This document shows positions 14,671 to 23,698 of a stretch of 64,000 nucleotides of DNA, in pieces; within the stretch, counting starts at the first letter, position 1, and each line of letters starts with the position of its first letter. A program made the translations under genes and the position numbers. The stretch comes from Streptomyces spectabilis (GTDB taxonomy: Bacteria; Actinomycetota; Actinomycetes; Streptomycetales; Streptomycetaceae), in NCBI RefSeq assembly GCF_008704795.1, contig NZ_CP023690.1:1860001-1924000 (forward strand), in the 5' to 3' direction. Below the pieces are notes generated by a model. The model searched no databases, was not told where the DNA came from, and worked only from the letters and a program-made list of their open reading frames with translations.

Positions 14671-15666
14671 ATGACCGATCAGCTGAACAGCAGCTATGAC
14701 GTGGTGGTGGTCGGTGGCGGTGCCGCCGGACTGAACGGGGCCCTGATGCTGGCCCGCGCACGGCGTTCCGTGGCGGTGCTCGACGCGGGCGCGCCGCGCA
14801 ACGCCCCGGCCGACGGCGTGCACGGGCTCCTGGCCAGGGAAGGGATGCCGCCCGCCGAACTGCTCGCGCGCGGCCGGGCGGAAGTGCGCGGGTACGGCGG
14901 GCACGTCGCGTCCGCCACCGTGACCGCGGCGACCCGCGACGGAGCGGGCTTCGCGGTGGCGCTCGCCGACGGCCGTACGGTCCGGGCGCGGCGGCTCCTC
15001 GTGGCCACCGGCCTCGTCGACGAACTGCCGGACGTGCCGGGGCTGCGCGACCGCTGGGGCCGGGACGTGCTGCACTGCCCGTACTGCCACGGCTGGGAGG
15101 TCCGCGACCGGGCCATCGGCATCCTGGCGAGCGGGCCGATGGCGGTGCACCAGGCGCTGCTGTTCCGGCAGCTGAGCGACGACGTCACGTTCTTCGCCCA
15201 CACCACGGCCCCGCCGTCCGACGAGGACGCGGAGCGCCTCGCCGCACGCGGCATCCGCGTGGTGGAGGGCGAGGTGGCGGGCCTGGAGGTGGCGGACGAC
15301 CGCCTCGTGGGGGTGCGGCTGCGCGACGGCACGGTGGTCGCCCGCGAGGCGCTCGCGGTCTCGTCACGCATCGTGGCGCGCGCCGGTTTCCTCGCGGCGC
15401 TCGGGCTGCGGGCGACGGAACACCCACTGGGCATCGGCGCGTTCGTCTCCTGTGACGCCACCGGCCGCACCGAGGTGCCGGGCGTGTGGGTCGCGGGCAA
15501 CGTGACCGATCTGTCCGCCCAGGTCGGCGGCGCGGCCGCGGCGGGCGCCGCGACCGGGGCCCAGATCAACGCCGACCTGGTCACCGAGGACACCCGGCTT
15601 GCCGTCGAGGCCCGGCGGAGCGGGGCCCCGGCGGCCGCCGCCACCGTCGGAGCGTCACGGGGGTGA
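14671..15666 (+). CDS. NAD(P)/FAD-dependent oxidoreductase, thioredoxin-reductase-like (331 aa)
   Basis: An N-terminal Rossmann FAD motif (YDVVVVGGGAAGLNGALML), the redox CxxC in HCPYCHGWEVRD (about residues 131-142), and a C-terminal FAD motif (GVWVAGNVTDLSAQVGGAA) match the TrxB-like class without a fused thioredoxin. The NADPH-binding region is short and less canonical. A clean SD (GGAGGTGGTCACG) precedes ATG. Similar proteins act in disulfide chemistry or dithiol formation; no thioredoxin gene is adjacent, so the partner is unknown. Confidence 0.82.
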   Translation: MTDQLNSSYDVVVVGGGAAGLNGALMLARARRSVAVLDAGAPRNAPADGVHGLLAREGMPPAELLARGRAEVRGYGGHVASATVTAATRDGAGFAVALADGRTVRARRLLVATGLVDELPDVPGLRDRWGRDVLHCPYCHGWEVRDRAIGILASGPMAVHQALLFRQLSDDVTFFAHTTAPPSDEDAERLAARGIRVVEGEVAGLEVADDRLVGVRLRDGTVVAREALAVSSRIVARAGFLAALGLRATEHPLGIGAFVSCDATGRTEVPGVWVAGNVTDLSAQVGGAAAAGAATGAQINADLVTEDTRLAVEARRSGAPAAAATVGASRG

Positions 15667-16003
15667 GGGCGGGACGGGCCGGGCCCCAACCCTTGGCTTC
15701 ACGGGCCCGGCCCGGACCGGACCTCACACACTGATCGCCGAACCCGCCCCGAACCCCGCCCGCCGACCACCCATCGCCAATCACCGATCACCGTCACCGA
15801 GTTCGCCCCCCGCCGACCCGCCCGCCCAACCCCCGACCACCTGGCCGAACGCCCCACCCAGGCCCCCTCCCCGCACAAGAGCCACACGCACAGGGCCGCC
15901 CCACACCCTTGCGCGATTGACGAGGTCATGCCACTTTCCTTGCTCGGTACGTCCCCCACGTACCGCGGTACGTCACACGTCACCGTCAAAGGAGACCCCC
16001 CAC
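15667..16003. other. C-rich intergenic region before the protease gene
   Basis: From about 15720 to 15930 the plus strand is dominated by C with few G runs, a marked strand asymmetry for this GC-rich genome; the minus strand would be G-rich. No gene is supported here. The last 60 bases carry the inverted repeat at 15946-15964 and the protease SD. Confidence 0.4.
15946..15964. promoter_or_regulatory. Inverted repeat upstream of the secreted protease
   Basis: GGTACGT-CCCCC-ACGTACC has perfect 7-bp arms and is followed by a third half-copy GGTACGT (15968-15974). It lies 40 bases before the ATG and is a likely operator or transcript hairpin. Confidence 0.45.
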
Positions 16004-17059
16004 ATGAGACGCACCACCTGTGCGCGCCTCGTCCTGTCCGCCCTCCTCGTCACCGGTTCCCTCGCCGTCGGCGCGCTCCCCGCCGGGGCGCAGAGCGAAC
16101 CGCCGACGCCCTCCCCGGCGCAGCTCAACGCCCTCGACGCCAAGGTCCAACGGCAGTTGGGCGACGACAGCGCCGGTACGTACGTCGACCGGAGGACCGG
16201 GAAGCTGGTCGTCACCGTCACCAGCGAGGCGGCCGCCGAGCGCGCCCGCGCGGCGGGTGCCACCCCCCAGCGGGTGCGGCGGAGCGCCGCCGTGCTCGAC
16301 TCCGCCATGGACGCGCTGGAGTCCCGCGCGAAGATCACCGGCACCTCCTGGGGCGTCGACCCGCGCACCAACCAGATAGCCGTGCAGGCCGACAGCTCGG
16401 TCTCGGCCCGCGACCTGGCCCGGCTGCGCCGGGTCGCCGACTCGCTCGACGGCGCCGTACGCGTCAGCCGCGTGCCCGGCACCTTCCAACGCGAGGTCGC
16501 GGGCGGCGACGCCATCTACGGCGGCGGCTCCCGCTGCTCCGCCGCCTTCAACGTGACCAAGGGCTCCACCCGGTACTTCGTCACCGCGGGGCACTGCACC
16601 AACCTCAGCGCCAACTGGGCGGCAACGTCAGGGGGCGCGGCCGTCGGCGTACGCGAGGGCACCAGCTTCCCGACCAACGACTACGGCATCGTCCGCTACA
16701 CCGACGGCTCGTCCCCCGCGGGCAACGTCAACCTCTACAACGGCGGCCACCAGGAGATCTCCTCCGCCGCCGACGCCGTCGTGGGCCAGTCGCTCCGCAA
16801 GAGCGGCTCCACCACCAAGGTGACCAGCGGCACGGTCACCGCCGTCAACGTCACCGTCAACTACAGCGACGGCCCCGTGCACGGCATGGTCCGCACCACC
16901 GCCTGCTCCGCGGGCGGCGACAGCGGCGGCGCCCACTTCGCCGGGACGGTGGCCCTCGGCATCCACTCGGGCAGCTCCGGCTGCACGGGCACCAACGGCT
17001 CCGCCATCCACCAACCGGTGCGCGAGGCGCTCGCCGCGTACGGCGTCAGCGTGTACTGA
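16004..17059 (+). CDS. Secreted S1-family serine protease, streptogrisin-like (351 aa)
   Basis: A signal peptide (MRRTTCARLVLSALLVTGSL, cleavage near AGAQS) is followed by an alpha-lytic-type propeptide (about residues 45-165) and a mature domain beginning near DAIYGGGSRCSAAF. The triad is visible: His in FVTAGHC, Asp in NDYGIVRYT, Ser in GGDSGGAHFA. Cysteines pair as in streptogrisins. The protease is exported as a zymogen and matures autocatalytically. SD AAAGGAGA precedes ATG. Substrate preference is chymotrypsin-like by family; it is not proven here. Confidence 0.9.
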   Translation: MRRTTCARLVLSALLVTGSLAVGALPAGAQSEPPTPSPAQLNALDAKVQRQLGDDSAGTYVDRRTGKLVVTVTSEAAAERARAAGATPQRVRRSAAVLDSAMDALESRAKITGTSWGVDPRTNQIAVQADSSVSARDLARLRRVADSLDGAVRVSRVPGTFQREVAGGDAIYGGGSRCSAAFNVTKGSTRYFVTAGHCTNLSANWAATSGGAAVGVREGTSFPTNDYGIVRYTDGSSPAGNVNLYNGGHQEISSAADAVVGQSLRKSGSTTKVTSGTVTAVNVTVNYSDGPVHGMVRTTACSAGGDSGGAHFAGTVALGIHSGSSGCTGTNGSAIHQPVREALAAYGVSVY

Positions 17060-17109
17060 GGCGTGCCGGACGCCGCACGCGTGCGGCGGTGAGGCGTGGA
17101 CCTGACCCG

Positions 17110-18882
17110 TCAGGCCGTGAGTCGCGCCTCGATCGCCAGGACCTCCTCCGCCGCCCGTACGGCGTCCGGGCAGGCGACGGCGATCAGCCCCCAGTTGCCC
17201 GGCACGGACGTGAGGGCGCGGGCGTACGAGGTGGGGGTGCGGTGGTCGACGAGGCGGCGCAGGCGGGGCAGGTCCATGTCGGACGCGGGGCGGATCACCT
17301 TGGTCGCGGCGGAGATGCCCGCCCCGGTCCCGGCGAGGGCGCCGAGCTCGGTGCGGCTCTCCGCCAGGAAGGCGTGCAGGTAATCGGCGCCGCACGCGGA
17401 GAGGTTCAGGTCCTGCATGGCCACCAGGGGGGTGTCGCCGTAGCGGCCGCCGACGCGGGCGATCGCGAAGTCGACACCCCCGTTGATCAGTCCCCGGCCC
17501 TGGAAGAGCCGCACGAAGTCGGCCATGGCGTGCCGGACCCGCGTGTAGTGGCTCCGGGTGATGCCGAACGCCGCGTGGGTGGACTCGTCGAGGAAGACGT
17601 TCCCCTCCCACATGGTGCCGTTCAGGAACTGCAGGGCCATGCCGTCGGCGAGGGCGCCCGCCCGCACGTGCACGGACGGCGCGAGCAGGAACTCGTGGCC
17701 GGTCACGGCGTGGCGGAGGTAGTCGGCGTGCGCCTCCAGGAGGTAGTCCTCACCGGAGCGGGCCGCCTGGCGGGCCAGCGCCGCGAGCACGTCCGGGTCG
17801 TCGAGGGGCACCCCGACGTGGATGCGCTGTCCCGTGCCGCCCCTGACGGGTTTCAGACATCCCACCCGCAGCCCATGACGCTCCCTCAAGAGCTGTGCAG
17901 CGAGTACGAGTTGGGCTGCGAAGGAGTCCTCAGCGCGGTGCGCGCGGCCGTTCCCGAGCTGCTCGTCGCCCGGGGTGCCCGGCACCCGGACGTCACCTGG
18001 AGTTGTCCGGATCCCGCCGTCCGCGACGGCGTCCGCGGGCTCGCCGTCCCAGAGGACGACGTACCCGGGCAGCCGCGGCACGGCCAGACCGAACACGCGG
18101 TACAGCGGCGTGAGTTCCGTCTCCGCGTCGAGTACGTCGAAGGGGGCACGCCCCGGCGGCACCGACAGGTCGTGCGCCGTGCGGGCGGCGGGGTGCAGGA
18201 CCGCCTTGTGCCCCCACTGCTCGGTGATCTCGGGGGCGTTGGCCTCGACCAGGAGCCGGTCGACCCCCGCGACCCGTTTGAGCCACAGGAGCAGGATCCG
18301 CATCGGCTCGTCGAGCGCGTAGACGCGTACGACACAGGCGGGATCCGCGCGCAGCCGGTCGATCGCCGGGCCGAGGACCCGCGCCCACTGGTCGGCGGGG
18401 CCGTCGGCCAGCCTCAGCAGGGCGTGGCTGAGGTGGAAGTGGTCGTGGTCGGGGACCACGACCACCGGGCGGCCCGCCGCCGCCTCCTTCCAGGGTGCCG
18501 TCCTGCCGATGAGCAGGTCGCCGGTGTGCGCCAGGCAGACCGAGCGGGCCTCCAGGATCGTGGGCCAGTCCTCGGCCGGCTCACCGGCCGCGAGGCTCTC
18601 CAGGGCGCCCTCGAACATGCGCTTGGCCATGGGCGGCGAGTACGCCACGATGCCGGGTCTGTCACGGGCGGCACCGGCCGGGCTCAGCTCCACGCGGGCG
18701 GCGGCCTCGGCCTCGGCCGGCCCCATCCCGAGCAGCCGTCGGCAGATGTGCGCGAGCTCGCGCGGCGCGATGCCCGCCGGGCCGACGTGGAAGCCCGTCC
18801 AGGGCACGACACGGCCGTCCGGCAGGGCGACCTCCCAGCGTTCACGGGCCGGGCGGACCTCCCGGCTCTCCACCGTCGACAC
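17110..18882 (-). CDS. Large ATP-grasp-like protein of unknown function (590 aa)
   Basis: The GTG at 18882 has a perfect AGGAGG SD six bases upstream; a longer in-frame extension to 19002 lacks an SD. Residues about 345 (CLKPVRGGTGQRIHVG), 379 (YLLEAHADY) and 489 (VAMQDLNLSACG) resemble the ATP-lysine/glycine-rich loop, hinge glutamate and metal-binding D-x-N of ATP-grasp ligases. Residues 130-260 (PVVVVPDHDHFHLSHALL, ACVVRVYALDE) could be a pre-ATP-grasp domain. No closely recognised family. Neighbours (protease, cupin) do not fix the role. It may ligate an amino acid or peptide. Confidence 0.5.
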   Translation of the reverse strand: MSTVESREVRPARERWEVALPDGRVVPWTGFHVGPAGIAPRELAHICRRLLGMGPAEAEAAARVELSPAGAARDRPGIVAYSPPMAKRMFEGALESLAAGEPAEDWPTILEARSVCLAHTGDLLIGRTAPWKEAAAGRPVVVVPDHDHFHLSHALLRLADGPADQWARVLGPAIDRLRADPACVVRVYALDEPMRILLLWLKRVAGVDRLLVEANAPEITEQWGHKAVLHPAARTAHDLSVPPGRAPFDVLDAETELTPLYRVFGLAVPRLPGYVVLWDGEPADAVADGGIRTTPGDVRVPGTPGDEQLGNGRAHRAEDSFAAQLVLAAQLLRERHGLRVGCLKPVRGGTGQRIHVGVPLDDPDVLAALARQAARSGEDYLLEAHADYLRHAVTGHEFLLAPSVHVRAGALADGMALQFLNGTMWEGNVFLDESTHAAFGITRSHYTRVRHAMADFVRLFQGRGLINGGVDFAIARVGGRYGDTPLVAMQDLNLSACGADYLHAFLAESRTELGALAGTGAGISAATKVIRPASDMDLPRLRRLVDHRTPTSYARALTSVPGNWGLIAVACPDAVRAAEEVLAIEARLTA

Positions 18883-19001
18883 CAGCAGCCTCCTGACGTG
18901 AGCCCTGCCGCCAGGCACAGGCTGTAGCGGGCGGCGTCCCGTTGTGCGCTGCGTGCTGTGTGCAGTGTTGCCCAGAACATGGCCGTGGGTCACCACGGTC
19001 A

Positions 19002-19553
19002 TCAGGGCATTCGGCGGCCTTTGGCGCGTTGTGCTCCCCCGGCGGCCCGCGCCGCGGTCGCGGCACGGGCGGACCGCCAGTCCGAGGCGTCCAGGAAGTG
19101 CACGTCGTAGCGGTCCTGTTCGGGCAGGAGGCGGTCGAAGGAGTCCAGGCCGTGCTGGATGCGGCCGAGGGACCGGAAGTAGTCGAAGCGGTCGACGCCC
19201 GGCGTGAGCACCGCGAGCAGATCGGCGCCCGCCCCGGCGGCGGCGCCGAAGGCGTGCGGCATCCCGGGCGGCACGACGACGAGCCCGCCGCGCCCGACGG
19301 TCTCGAACGCGCCGTCCAGGTACAGGTCGAGCGCCCCGTCGAGGACGTAGAACAGCTCCGTCGACAGGGCGTGCAGGTGCGGTCGCGCGCCGTCGGCCCC
19401 GTCGGCGAGCGTCAGCCGGTTGACGCCGAGGGAGCCCCCTGTGGCCGCGGCGTCGGCGAGCAGTTCGAAGCCGCCGCCGTGCGGCAGGGGGACGCGCTCG
19501 GCGGTGCCGGGCCGCACGAGCAGGGCTTCGGCGGTGCGCTTGCCATCGGTCAT
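19002..19553 (-). CDS. Cupin-domain protein (183 aa)
   Basis: The cupin motif 1 is clear (GARPHLHALSTELFYVLDG, with HxHx4E and the following glycine), and motif 2 is PPGMPHAFG. A small C-terminal extension contains DRFDYFRSLGRIQHGLDSFD. Such proteins bind a metal and act as isomerases, dioxygenases or small-molecule sensors; the substrate is unknown. It is divergent from the LysR gene at 19717, which likely controls it. Confidence 0.75.
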   Translation of the reverse strand: MTDGKRTAEALLVRPGTAERVPLPHGGGFELLADAAATGGSLGVNRLTLADGADGARPHLHALSTELFYVLDGALDLYLDGAFETVGRGGLVVVPPGMPHAFGAAAGAGADLLAVLTPGVDRFDYFRSLGRIQHGLDSFDRLLPEQDRYDVHFLDASDWRSARAATAARAAGGAQRAKGRRMP

Positions 19554-19661
19554 CGGGGCTCCTCGGGTTCGGTCGACCGCGGTGCGGTCCGCGCGCTCTG
19601 CGCGGAACTCATTCGACCCGGGGAACAAGCCGCGTACCAGAAGCAGTTGTCACCTGCAGAA

Positions 19662-19676
19662 ATCATCGATCGTGAT
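19662..19676. promoter_or_regulatory. LysR-type box between the cupin and LysR genes
   Basis: ATCATCGATCGTGAT is an inverted repeat with ATCA/TGAT ends, of the T-N11-A type bound by LysR regulators. It lies 41 bases before the LysR start. Confidence 0.4.
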
Positions 19677-19716
19677 GAATCGGCCACAATGGGCCGTCAG
19701 GGGCGGGGGGGGGACC

Positions 19717-20583
19717 GTGGAACTGCGTCAGCTCCAGTACTTCGCCGCGGTCGCCGACGAGGGCGGCTTCAGCCGGGCCGCCGAGCGGCTCGGCATCGTC
19801 CAGTCGGCGGTGAGCCAGCAGGTGCGCCGCTTGGAGCGCGAGCTGGGGGTGCGGCTCTTCCGGCGCACCACGCGGCACGTCGAACTCACCGGCGCGGGCG
19901 AGCGCCTGCTGCCCGAGGCCCGCGCGGTGCTCGCCGCGGCGCGGCGCACCCGCCAGGTCGCGGCCGACCTCGCGGCGGGCGGGGCGCCGCTGCGCCTCGG
20001 CACCGTGCAGGGCCCCGGCGACCGGATCCAGCGCCTCCTCGCGGACCTCGCGGCCGCGGCGCCCGGGCTCCCCGTCCGGCTGCGGCGCCTGGGGCTCGCG
20101 GAGCGGCTCGCCGCGGTGCGCTCCGGCGAGCTGGACGCGGCCCTCGTCCGGGCGGCGGCCACGGCCCCCGGGCTCGAACTCCTGCCGGTGTGGAGCGATC
20201 CGCTGTACGTGGCGCTGCCCGCGGCGCACCGGCTCGCGGGCTCCTCGGCGCTGCGTGTCGAGCAGCTCGGGGAGCTGCCGCTGCGCCTCGCGCCGCGCGA
20301 GCAGAACCCGCCGTTCCACGACCTGGTGACCGGTGCGCTCCGGGCGGCCGGGGCCGAGCCGCCGCTCGGGCCGCCCTTCACCACGCTCCAGGAGACCCTG
20401 GCCGAGATCGGCGCGGGCGCCCCGTCGTGGACGGTCTTCTACGAGGTGGCGGGGGTGCCCTCGTTCCCGCGCGTGGCCGTGCGACCGCTCGCCGCCCCGG
20501 CCGTGACGACGTACGTGGCGATGCCTCCGGGGGCGCCGGGCCCCGCGCTCCGGCGGCTTCTTGAGGTGCTGCCCGCGCGGTGA
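19717..20583 (+). CDS. LysR-family transcriptional regulator (288 aa)
   Basis: Residues 2-62 (ELRQLQYFAAVADEGGFSRA, then QSAVSQQVRRLERELG) are the LysR winged HTH. The remainder is a periplasmic-binding-like effector domain typical of the family in length. The GTG start lies in a G-rich leader. It is divergent from the cupin gene, the classical arrangement for a LysR target. It converges with the TetR gene, 16 bases apart. Confidence 0.85.
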   Translation: MELRQLQYFAAVADEGGFSRAAERLGIVQSAVSQQVRRLERELGVRLFRRTTRHVELTGAGERLLPEARAVLAAARRTRQVAADLAAGGAPLRLGTVQGPGDRIQRLLADLAAAAPGLPVRLRRLGLAERLAAVRSGELDAALVRAAATAPGLELLPVWSDPLYVALPAAHRLAGSSALRVEQLGELPLRLAPREQNPPFHDLVTGALRAAGAEPPLGPPFTTLQETLAEIGAGAPSWTVFYEVAGVPSFPRVAVRPLAAPAVTTYVAMPPGAPGPALRRLLEVLPAR

Positions 20584-20599
20584 CGGGGAGCGGGCCGCT

Positions 20600-21256
20600 T
20601 CACACGGAGCTGCCCGCGCGCTCGTGGTGGCGCTGGTAGTGCCCGCGCCAGCGCGGCGTCGCCGCGCCGCCCATGACCGTCATCACCACGTCGTGCGCGA
20701 GCGAGTCCGTGACCGGCAGATGACCGAAGAGCACGCGGTGGTACGTGGTGGCGCCGAGCATGTCCAGGAGCAGGCCGATGTCGGCGTCCTCCCGGATGTC
20801 GCCGCGCTCGATGCCCCGGCGCAGCGCCGCCTCCGTCGTGGCCCTGCGGGGCCGGAAGACGGTCTCGGTGAACACGCGGTCGAGCTCCGGGTCGTCGGCC
20901 AGTTCGGCCACGAGCGCGGGCAGCGTCCGGCGCCCGAGGGTGCCGCCGAAGGCCTGGCTGAGGGTCTCGATGCCCAGGATGAGGTCACAGTGCGTGCAGC
21001 CGGTGTCGGGGGTGGGCGCGGTGCCCATGGCCTCGGCGAGGGCGGCGATCACCAGGTGCTGCCGGGACGGCCAGCGGCGGCGGATGGCCGGCTTGGTGGT
21101 GCCCGCGCGCCGGGCCACCCCTTCGAGCGTCAGGTGCGGATAGCCGGACTCCTCCAGGAGGTCGAGCGTGGCCTTGACGATGGCCTCGTCGAGCCGGGTG
21201 TCGCGCGGGCGGCCCGCCGAACGGGCGGGCGGGGCTGCGGAATCCGGGGTTGCCAT
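20600..21256 (-). CDS. TetR-family transcriptional regulator (218 aa)
   Basis: Residues about 17-65 (DTRLDEAIVKATLDLLEESG, then GTTKPAIRRRWPSRQHL) are a TetR HTH; the C-terminal part is a helical ligand-binding domain. An alternative upstream start exists at the TTG/ATG region around 21280. It is divergent from an MFS exporter with a near-palindromic operator in between, so it probably represses that exporter and responds to its substrate. Confidence 0.85.
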   Translation of the reverse strand: MATPDSAAPPARSAGRPRDTRLDEAIVKATLDLLEESGYPHLTLEGVARRAGTTKPAIRRRWPSRQHLVIAALAEAMGTAPTPDTGCTHCDLILGIETLSQAFGGTLGRRTLPALVAELADDPELDRVFTETVFRPRRATTEAALRRGIERGDIREDADIGLLLDMLGATTYHRVLFGHLPVTDSLAHDVVMTVMGGAATPRWRGHYQRHHERAGSSV

Positions 21257-21281
21257 GGGGATCAGTATAGGTAGCATGTGA

Positions 21282-21304
21282 TTTCGTTCCGTTCCGGATC
21301 GAAA
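21282..21304. promoter_or_regulatory. TetR operator candidate between regulator and MFS gene
   Basis: TTTCGTTCC-GTTCC-GGATCGAAA has 9-bp arms with one mismatch. It overlaps the region expected for both divergent promoters; TATACT (complement of 21264-21269) is a possible -10 for the TetR gene. Confidence 0.45.
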
Positions 21305-21323
21305 CATAAAGGAGGGGTCGGCC

Positions 21324-22811
21324 TTGCCGTCAGAGCAGGAAGCGACCGTCCAGAGCGTCCACGGCGGTCCCGCCGCGTCCACGTCCCCCGCGGGCGAACC
21401 GCCCGGCACCGCCCGCGCGCCCGCCGCCGAAAGCGTCTTCCGCGCCCCCTACGCCGCCCTCACCTGGGGCATCGTCCTGTCCGTCGGCCTCGTGGCGTTC
21501 GAGTCGATGGGCGTGGCCACGGTCCTGCCCGACATCGCGGAGCGGCTCGGCGGCCTGCACGCCTACGGCTGGGGCCTGTCCGCGCTGATGCTCGCCAACC
21601 TCATCGGCACCGTCGCCGCGGGCCGCGACGCCGACCGGCACGGCCCGGCGCGCCCGCTCGCCGTCGGGCTCGTCGTGTTCGCGGTCGGCTGCGCGCTCGC
21701 CGGCGCCGCGCCGAACTGGCCCGTGTTCCTCGCGGGCCGCTTCCTCCAGGGGCTCGGCGTCGGCGCGGTGATGGCACTCGCGTACGCGGCCATCTCGCTG
21801 GCCTACCCCCAGCACCTGCGGGCGCGGATGTTCGCGCTCGTCGCGGGCGGCTGGACGGTGCCGTCCCTCGTCGGCCCGACCCTCGCCGCCGTGATCTCCG
21901 ACCACTTCTCCTGGCGCGGCGTCTTCGTCCTGCTGCTGCCCCTGATCGCCGTCGCGGCCGCTCTCGCGCTGCCGCAGCTGCGCCGCCTGGACCGGGCCGA
22001 CGGCACCGGCGGCGCCCCGGCCGAGGCGCCGCCGGCCCGCTGGTGGGCCACGCCGGTCGCGCGCAGCGTGCTGCTCGCGGCGGGCACCGGCGTGCTGCTC
22101 GCCGGGCTCCAGCTGCGTCAACTCGCCCTGCTGGTCCCGCTGGTCGTGGCCGGAGGCGTCGCCGGGGTGCTCGCCCTGCGCACGGTCACGCCGCCCGGCA
22201 CCCTCACGGTGCGGCGCGGCGTGCCGACGGGGGTCGTGCTGCGCTTCCTGCTGTGCGGGGCGTACTTCGGCAGCGAGGCCTTCCTGCCGCTCGGCCTGGT
22301 CCGGCTGCGGGACCTGAGCGCGTCCCAGGCCGGGCTCGGTCTTTCGGCGGGCGCGATCACCTGGGTGCTCGGCGCCGCCTGGCAGGGGCGGGCCGACGGC
22401 CGCTGGAGCGGGCGCTCGCGCGCCGTGCCGATCGCGGCCGGGTTCGTGGTGCTGCTCGTGGGCATCGTCGTGATGGCGCTCGGCGTCCTGGTCGACGCGG
22501 TGCCCGCCCTGGTCGCCGTGGCGGGCTGGGCGATCGGCGGCGCGGGCATGGGCGTGGCCTTCAACGCGGCCACCACGGACGCCATGGAGCAGGCCCCCGC
22601 CGACCGGCAGGGCGAGGCCAGCGGCGCCATGCAGCTCGCCCAGACGCTGGCGGTCGCGGTGCTCAGCGGCCTCGGCGGCGCGGCCGTCTCCCTGGCGTCG
22701 GCGTACGGCTCGACGGTGACGGTCGCCCTGACGGTGACCTTCACGCTCACGGCCGCCCTCGCGGCGGCCGGGGTCCTGGCGGCCCACCGCATCCGGCCCG
22801 CGCGCCCCTGA
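21324..22811 (+). CDS. MFS multidrug-type efflux transporter (495 aa)
   Basis: A TTG start follows AAAGGAGGGG at seven bases. After a short cytoplasmic tail, many hydrophobic helices follow; motif A-like GRDADRHGPARPLAVGLV lies between TM2 and TM3. Length and helix density fit 12-14 TM drug/H+ antiporters. It is divergent from the TetR gene, the typical efflux module. The substrate is not predictable from sequence. Confidence 0.85.
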   Translation: MPSEQEATVQSVHGGPAASTSPAGEPPGTARAPAAESVFRAPYAALTWGIVLSVGLVAFESMGVATVLPDIAERLGGLHAYGWGLSALMLANLIGTVAAGRDADRHGPARPLAVGLVVFAVGCALAGAAPNWPVFLAGRFLQGLGVGAVMALAYAAISLAYPQHLRARMFALVAGGWTVPSLVGPTLAAVISDHFSWRGVFVLLLPLIAVAAALALPQLRRLDRADGTGGAPAEAPPARWWATPVARSVLLAAGTGVLLAGLQLRQLALLVPLVVAGGVAGVLALRTVTPPGTLTVRRGVPTGVVLRFLLCGAYFGSEAFLPLGLVRLRDLSASQAGLGLSAGAITWVLGAAWQGRADGRWSGRSRAVPIAAGFVVLLVGIVVMALGVLVDAVPALVAVAGWAIGGAGMGVAFNAATTDAMEQAPADRQGEASGAMQLAQTLAVAVLSGLGGAAVSLASAYGSTVTVALTVTFTLTAALAAAGVLAAHRIRPARP

Positions 22812-23010
22812 ACGCCGCGGGCCGGGATTCGCCTTGTGGAAATGGCGCACCCGGCCCGCGGGAATCACGTGCCGATCCATGAGAATGGCGTACCGATCCG
22901 TGGCGGGAGTGCCGGGTCCTGCCGGACCGCGCACGCCCCGGCACTCCCCCGCGACGGGTCTCCAGCCGCCCGCAGTGGGCGAACGGACAGGCGGGCGAGA
23001 GGAGTTGGGC

Positions 23011-23601
23011 ATGGCCACGGACACCGGCGAGCGCACGAAGAGGAGACACGGGGGAACCGCCTTGGGAACACCGGCCGTCGCGGCGGCCGTCCTCACGGGT
23101 GTCGTCGCGCTCTACATATCCCTCGTCGCGTTCGGGAACATCACGGACTTCGACTCCAACCAGCAGTTCGTCCGCCATGTCCTGGCCATGGACACGACGT
23201 TCAAGGACGAGGACCTGATGTGGCGGGCCGTCGAGTCCCGCGCCCTCCAGGACGCCGCGTACGTCGCGATCATCGCCTGGGAGACGCTGGCCGCGCTCGT
23301 CCTCATCGCCGGGACGGTCCTGTGGATCGCCGGACTGCGCGGGCACGGTGACGACTTCGCCCGCGCGCGGGCGGTGAGCACCTCCGGGCTGCTGATGCTG
23401 ATGCTGCTGTTCGGCGGCGGCTTCATCGGCGTCGGCGGCGAGTGGTTCGCGATGTGGCAGTCCGAGGACTGGAACGGCCTCGACGCCGCGATCCGCGTGG
23501 TCACGCTGTGCGGCATCGCGCTCCTCGTGGTGCAGCTGCCGTTCGCGGGGCGGCGGCCTTACGGCGCGCACCCCGCGCGGAGCGGGGATGCGGACGACTG
23601 A
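23011..23601 (+). CDS. DUF2165-family membrane protein (196 aa)
   Basis: Four hydrophobic helices are visible, starting with AVAAAVLTGVVALYISLVAF. FGNITDFDSNQQFVRHVLAM and GEWFAMWQSEDWNGLDAA are the conserved DUF2165 loops. SD GGAG precedes ATG. The family has no known biochemical role. The gene stands alone, 199 bases after the MFS gene. Confidence 0.78.
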   Translation: MATDTGERTKRRHGGTALGTPAVAAAVLTGVVALYISLVAFGNITDFDSNQQFVRHVLAMDTTFKDEDLMWRAVESRALQDAAYVAIIAWETLAALVLIAGTVLWIAGLRGHGDDFARARAVSTSGLLMLMLLFGGGFIGVGGEWFAMWQSEDWNGLDAAIRVVTLCGIALLVVQLPFAGRRPYGAHPARSGDADD

Positions 23602-23656
23602 GGGACGCGCGCCGGATCCCACCGGCGCGTGATCACGCGCCGCAGGTGTGCGGTAG

Positions 23657-23692
23657 CCGACAGTTCCGATTGTCGGACCCATCGCCTAGGCT
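23657..23692 (+). promoter_or_regulatory. Promoter and palindrome of the small leaderless gene
   Basis: TTCCGA (23664-23669), a 17-base spacer and TAGGCT (23687-23692) form a vegetative-type promoter whose start point would fall at or next to the ATG at 23699. CCGACA (23657-23662) and TGTCGG (23671-23676) form an inverted repeat over the -35. Confidence 0.5.
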
Positions 23693-23698
23693 GAGTGC

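Noticed and set aside
15928..18927. A 999-codon plus-strand frame over the protease and ATP-grasp-like genes
   Set aside because: It crosses two well-supported genes in other frames and has no domain logic of its own.
18684..18980. A cysteine/tryptophan-containing frame upstream of the ATP-grasp-like gene as a peptide precursor
   Set aside because: It overlaps the gene start and SD region and continues through the other gene as a low-quality frame. No leader-core organisation is convincing.
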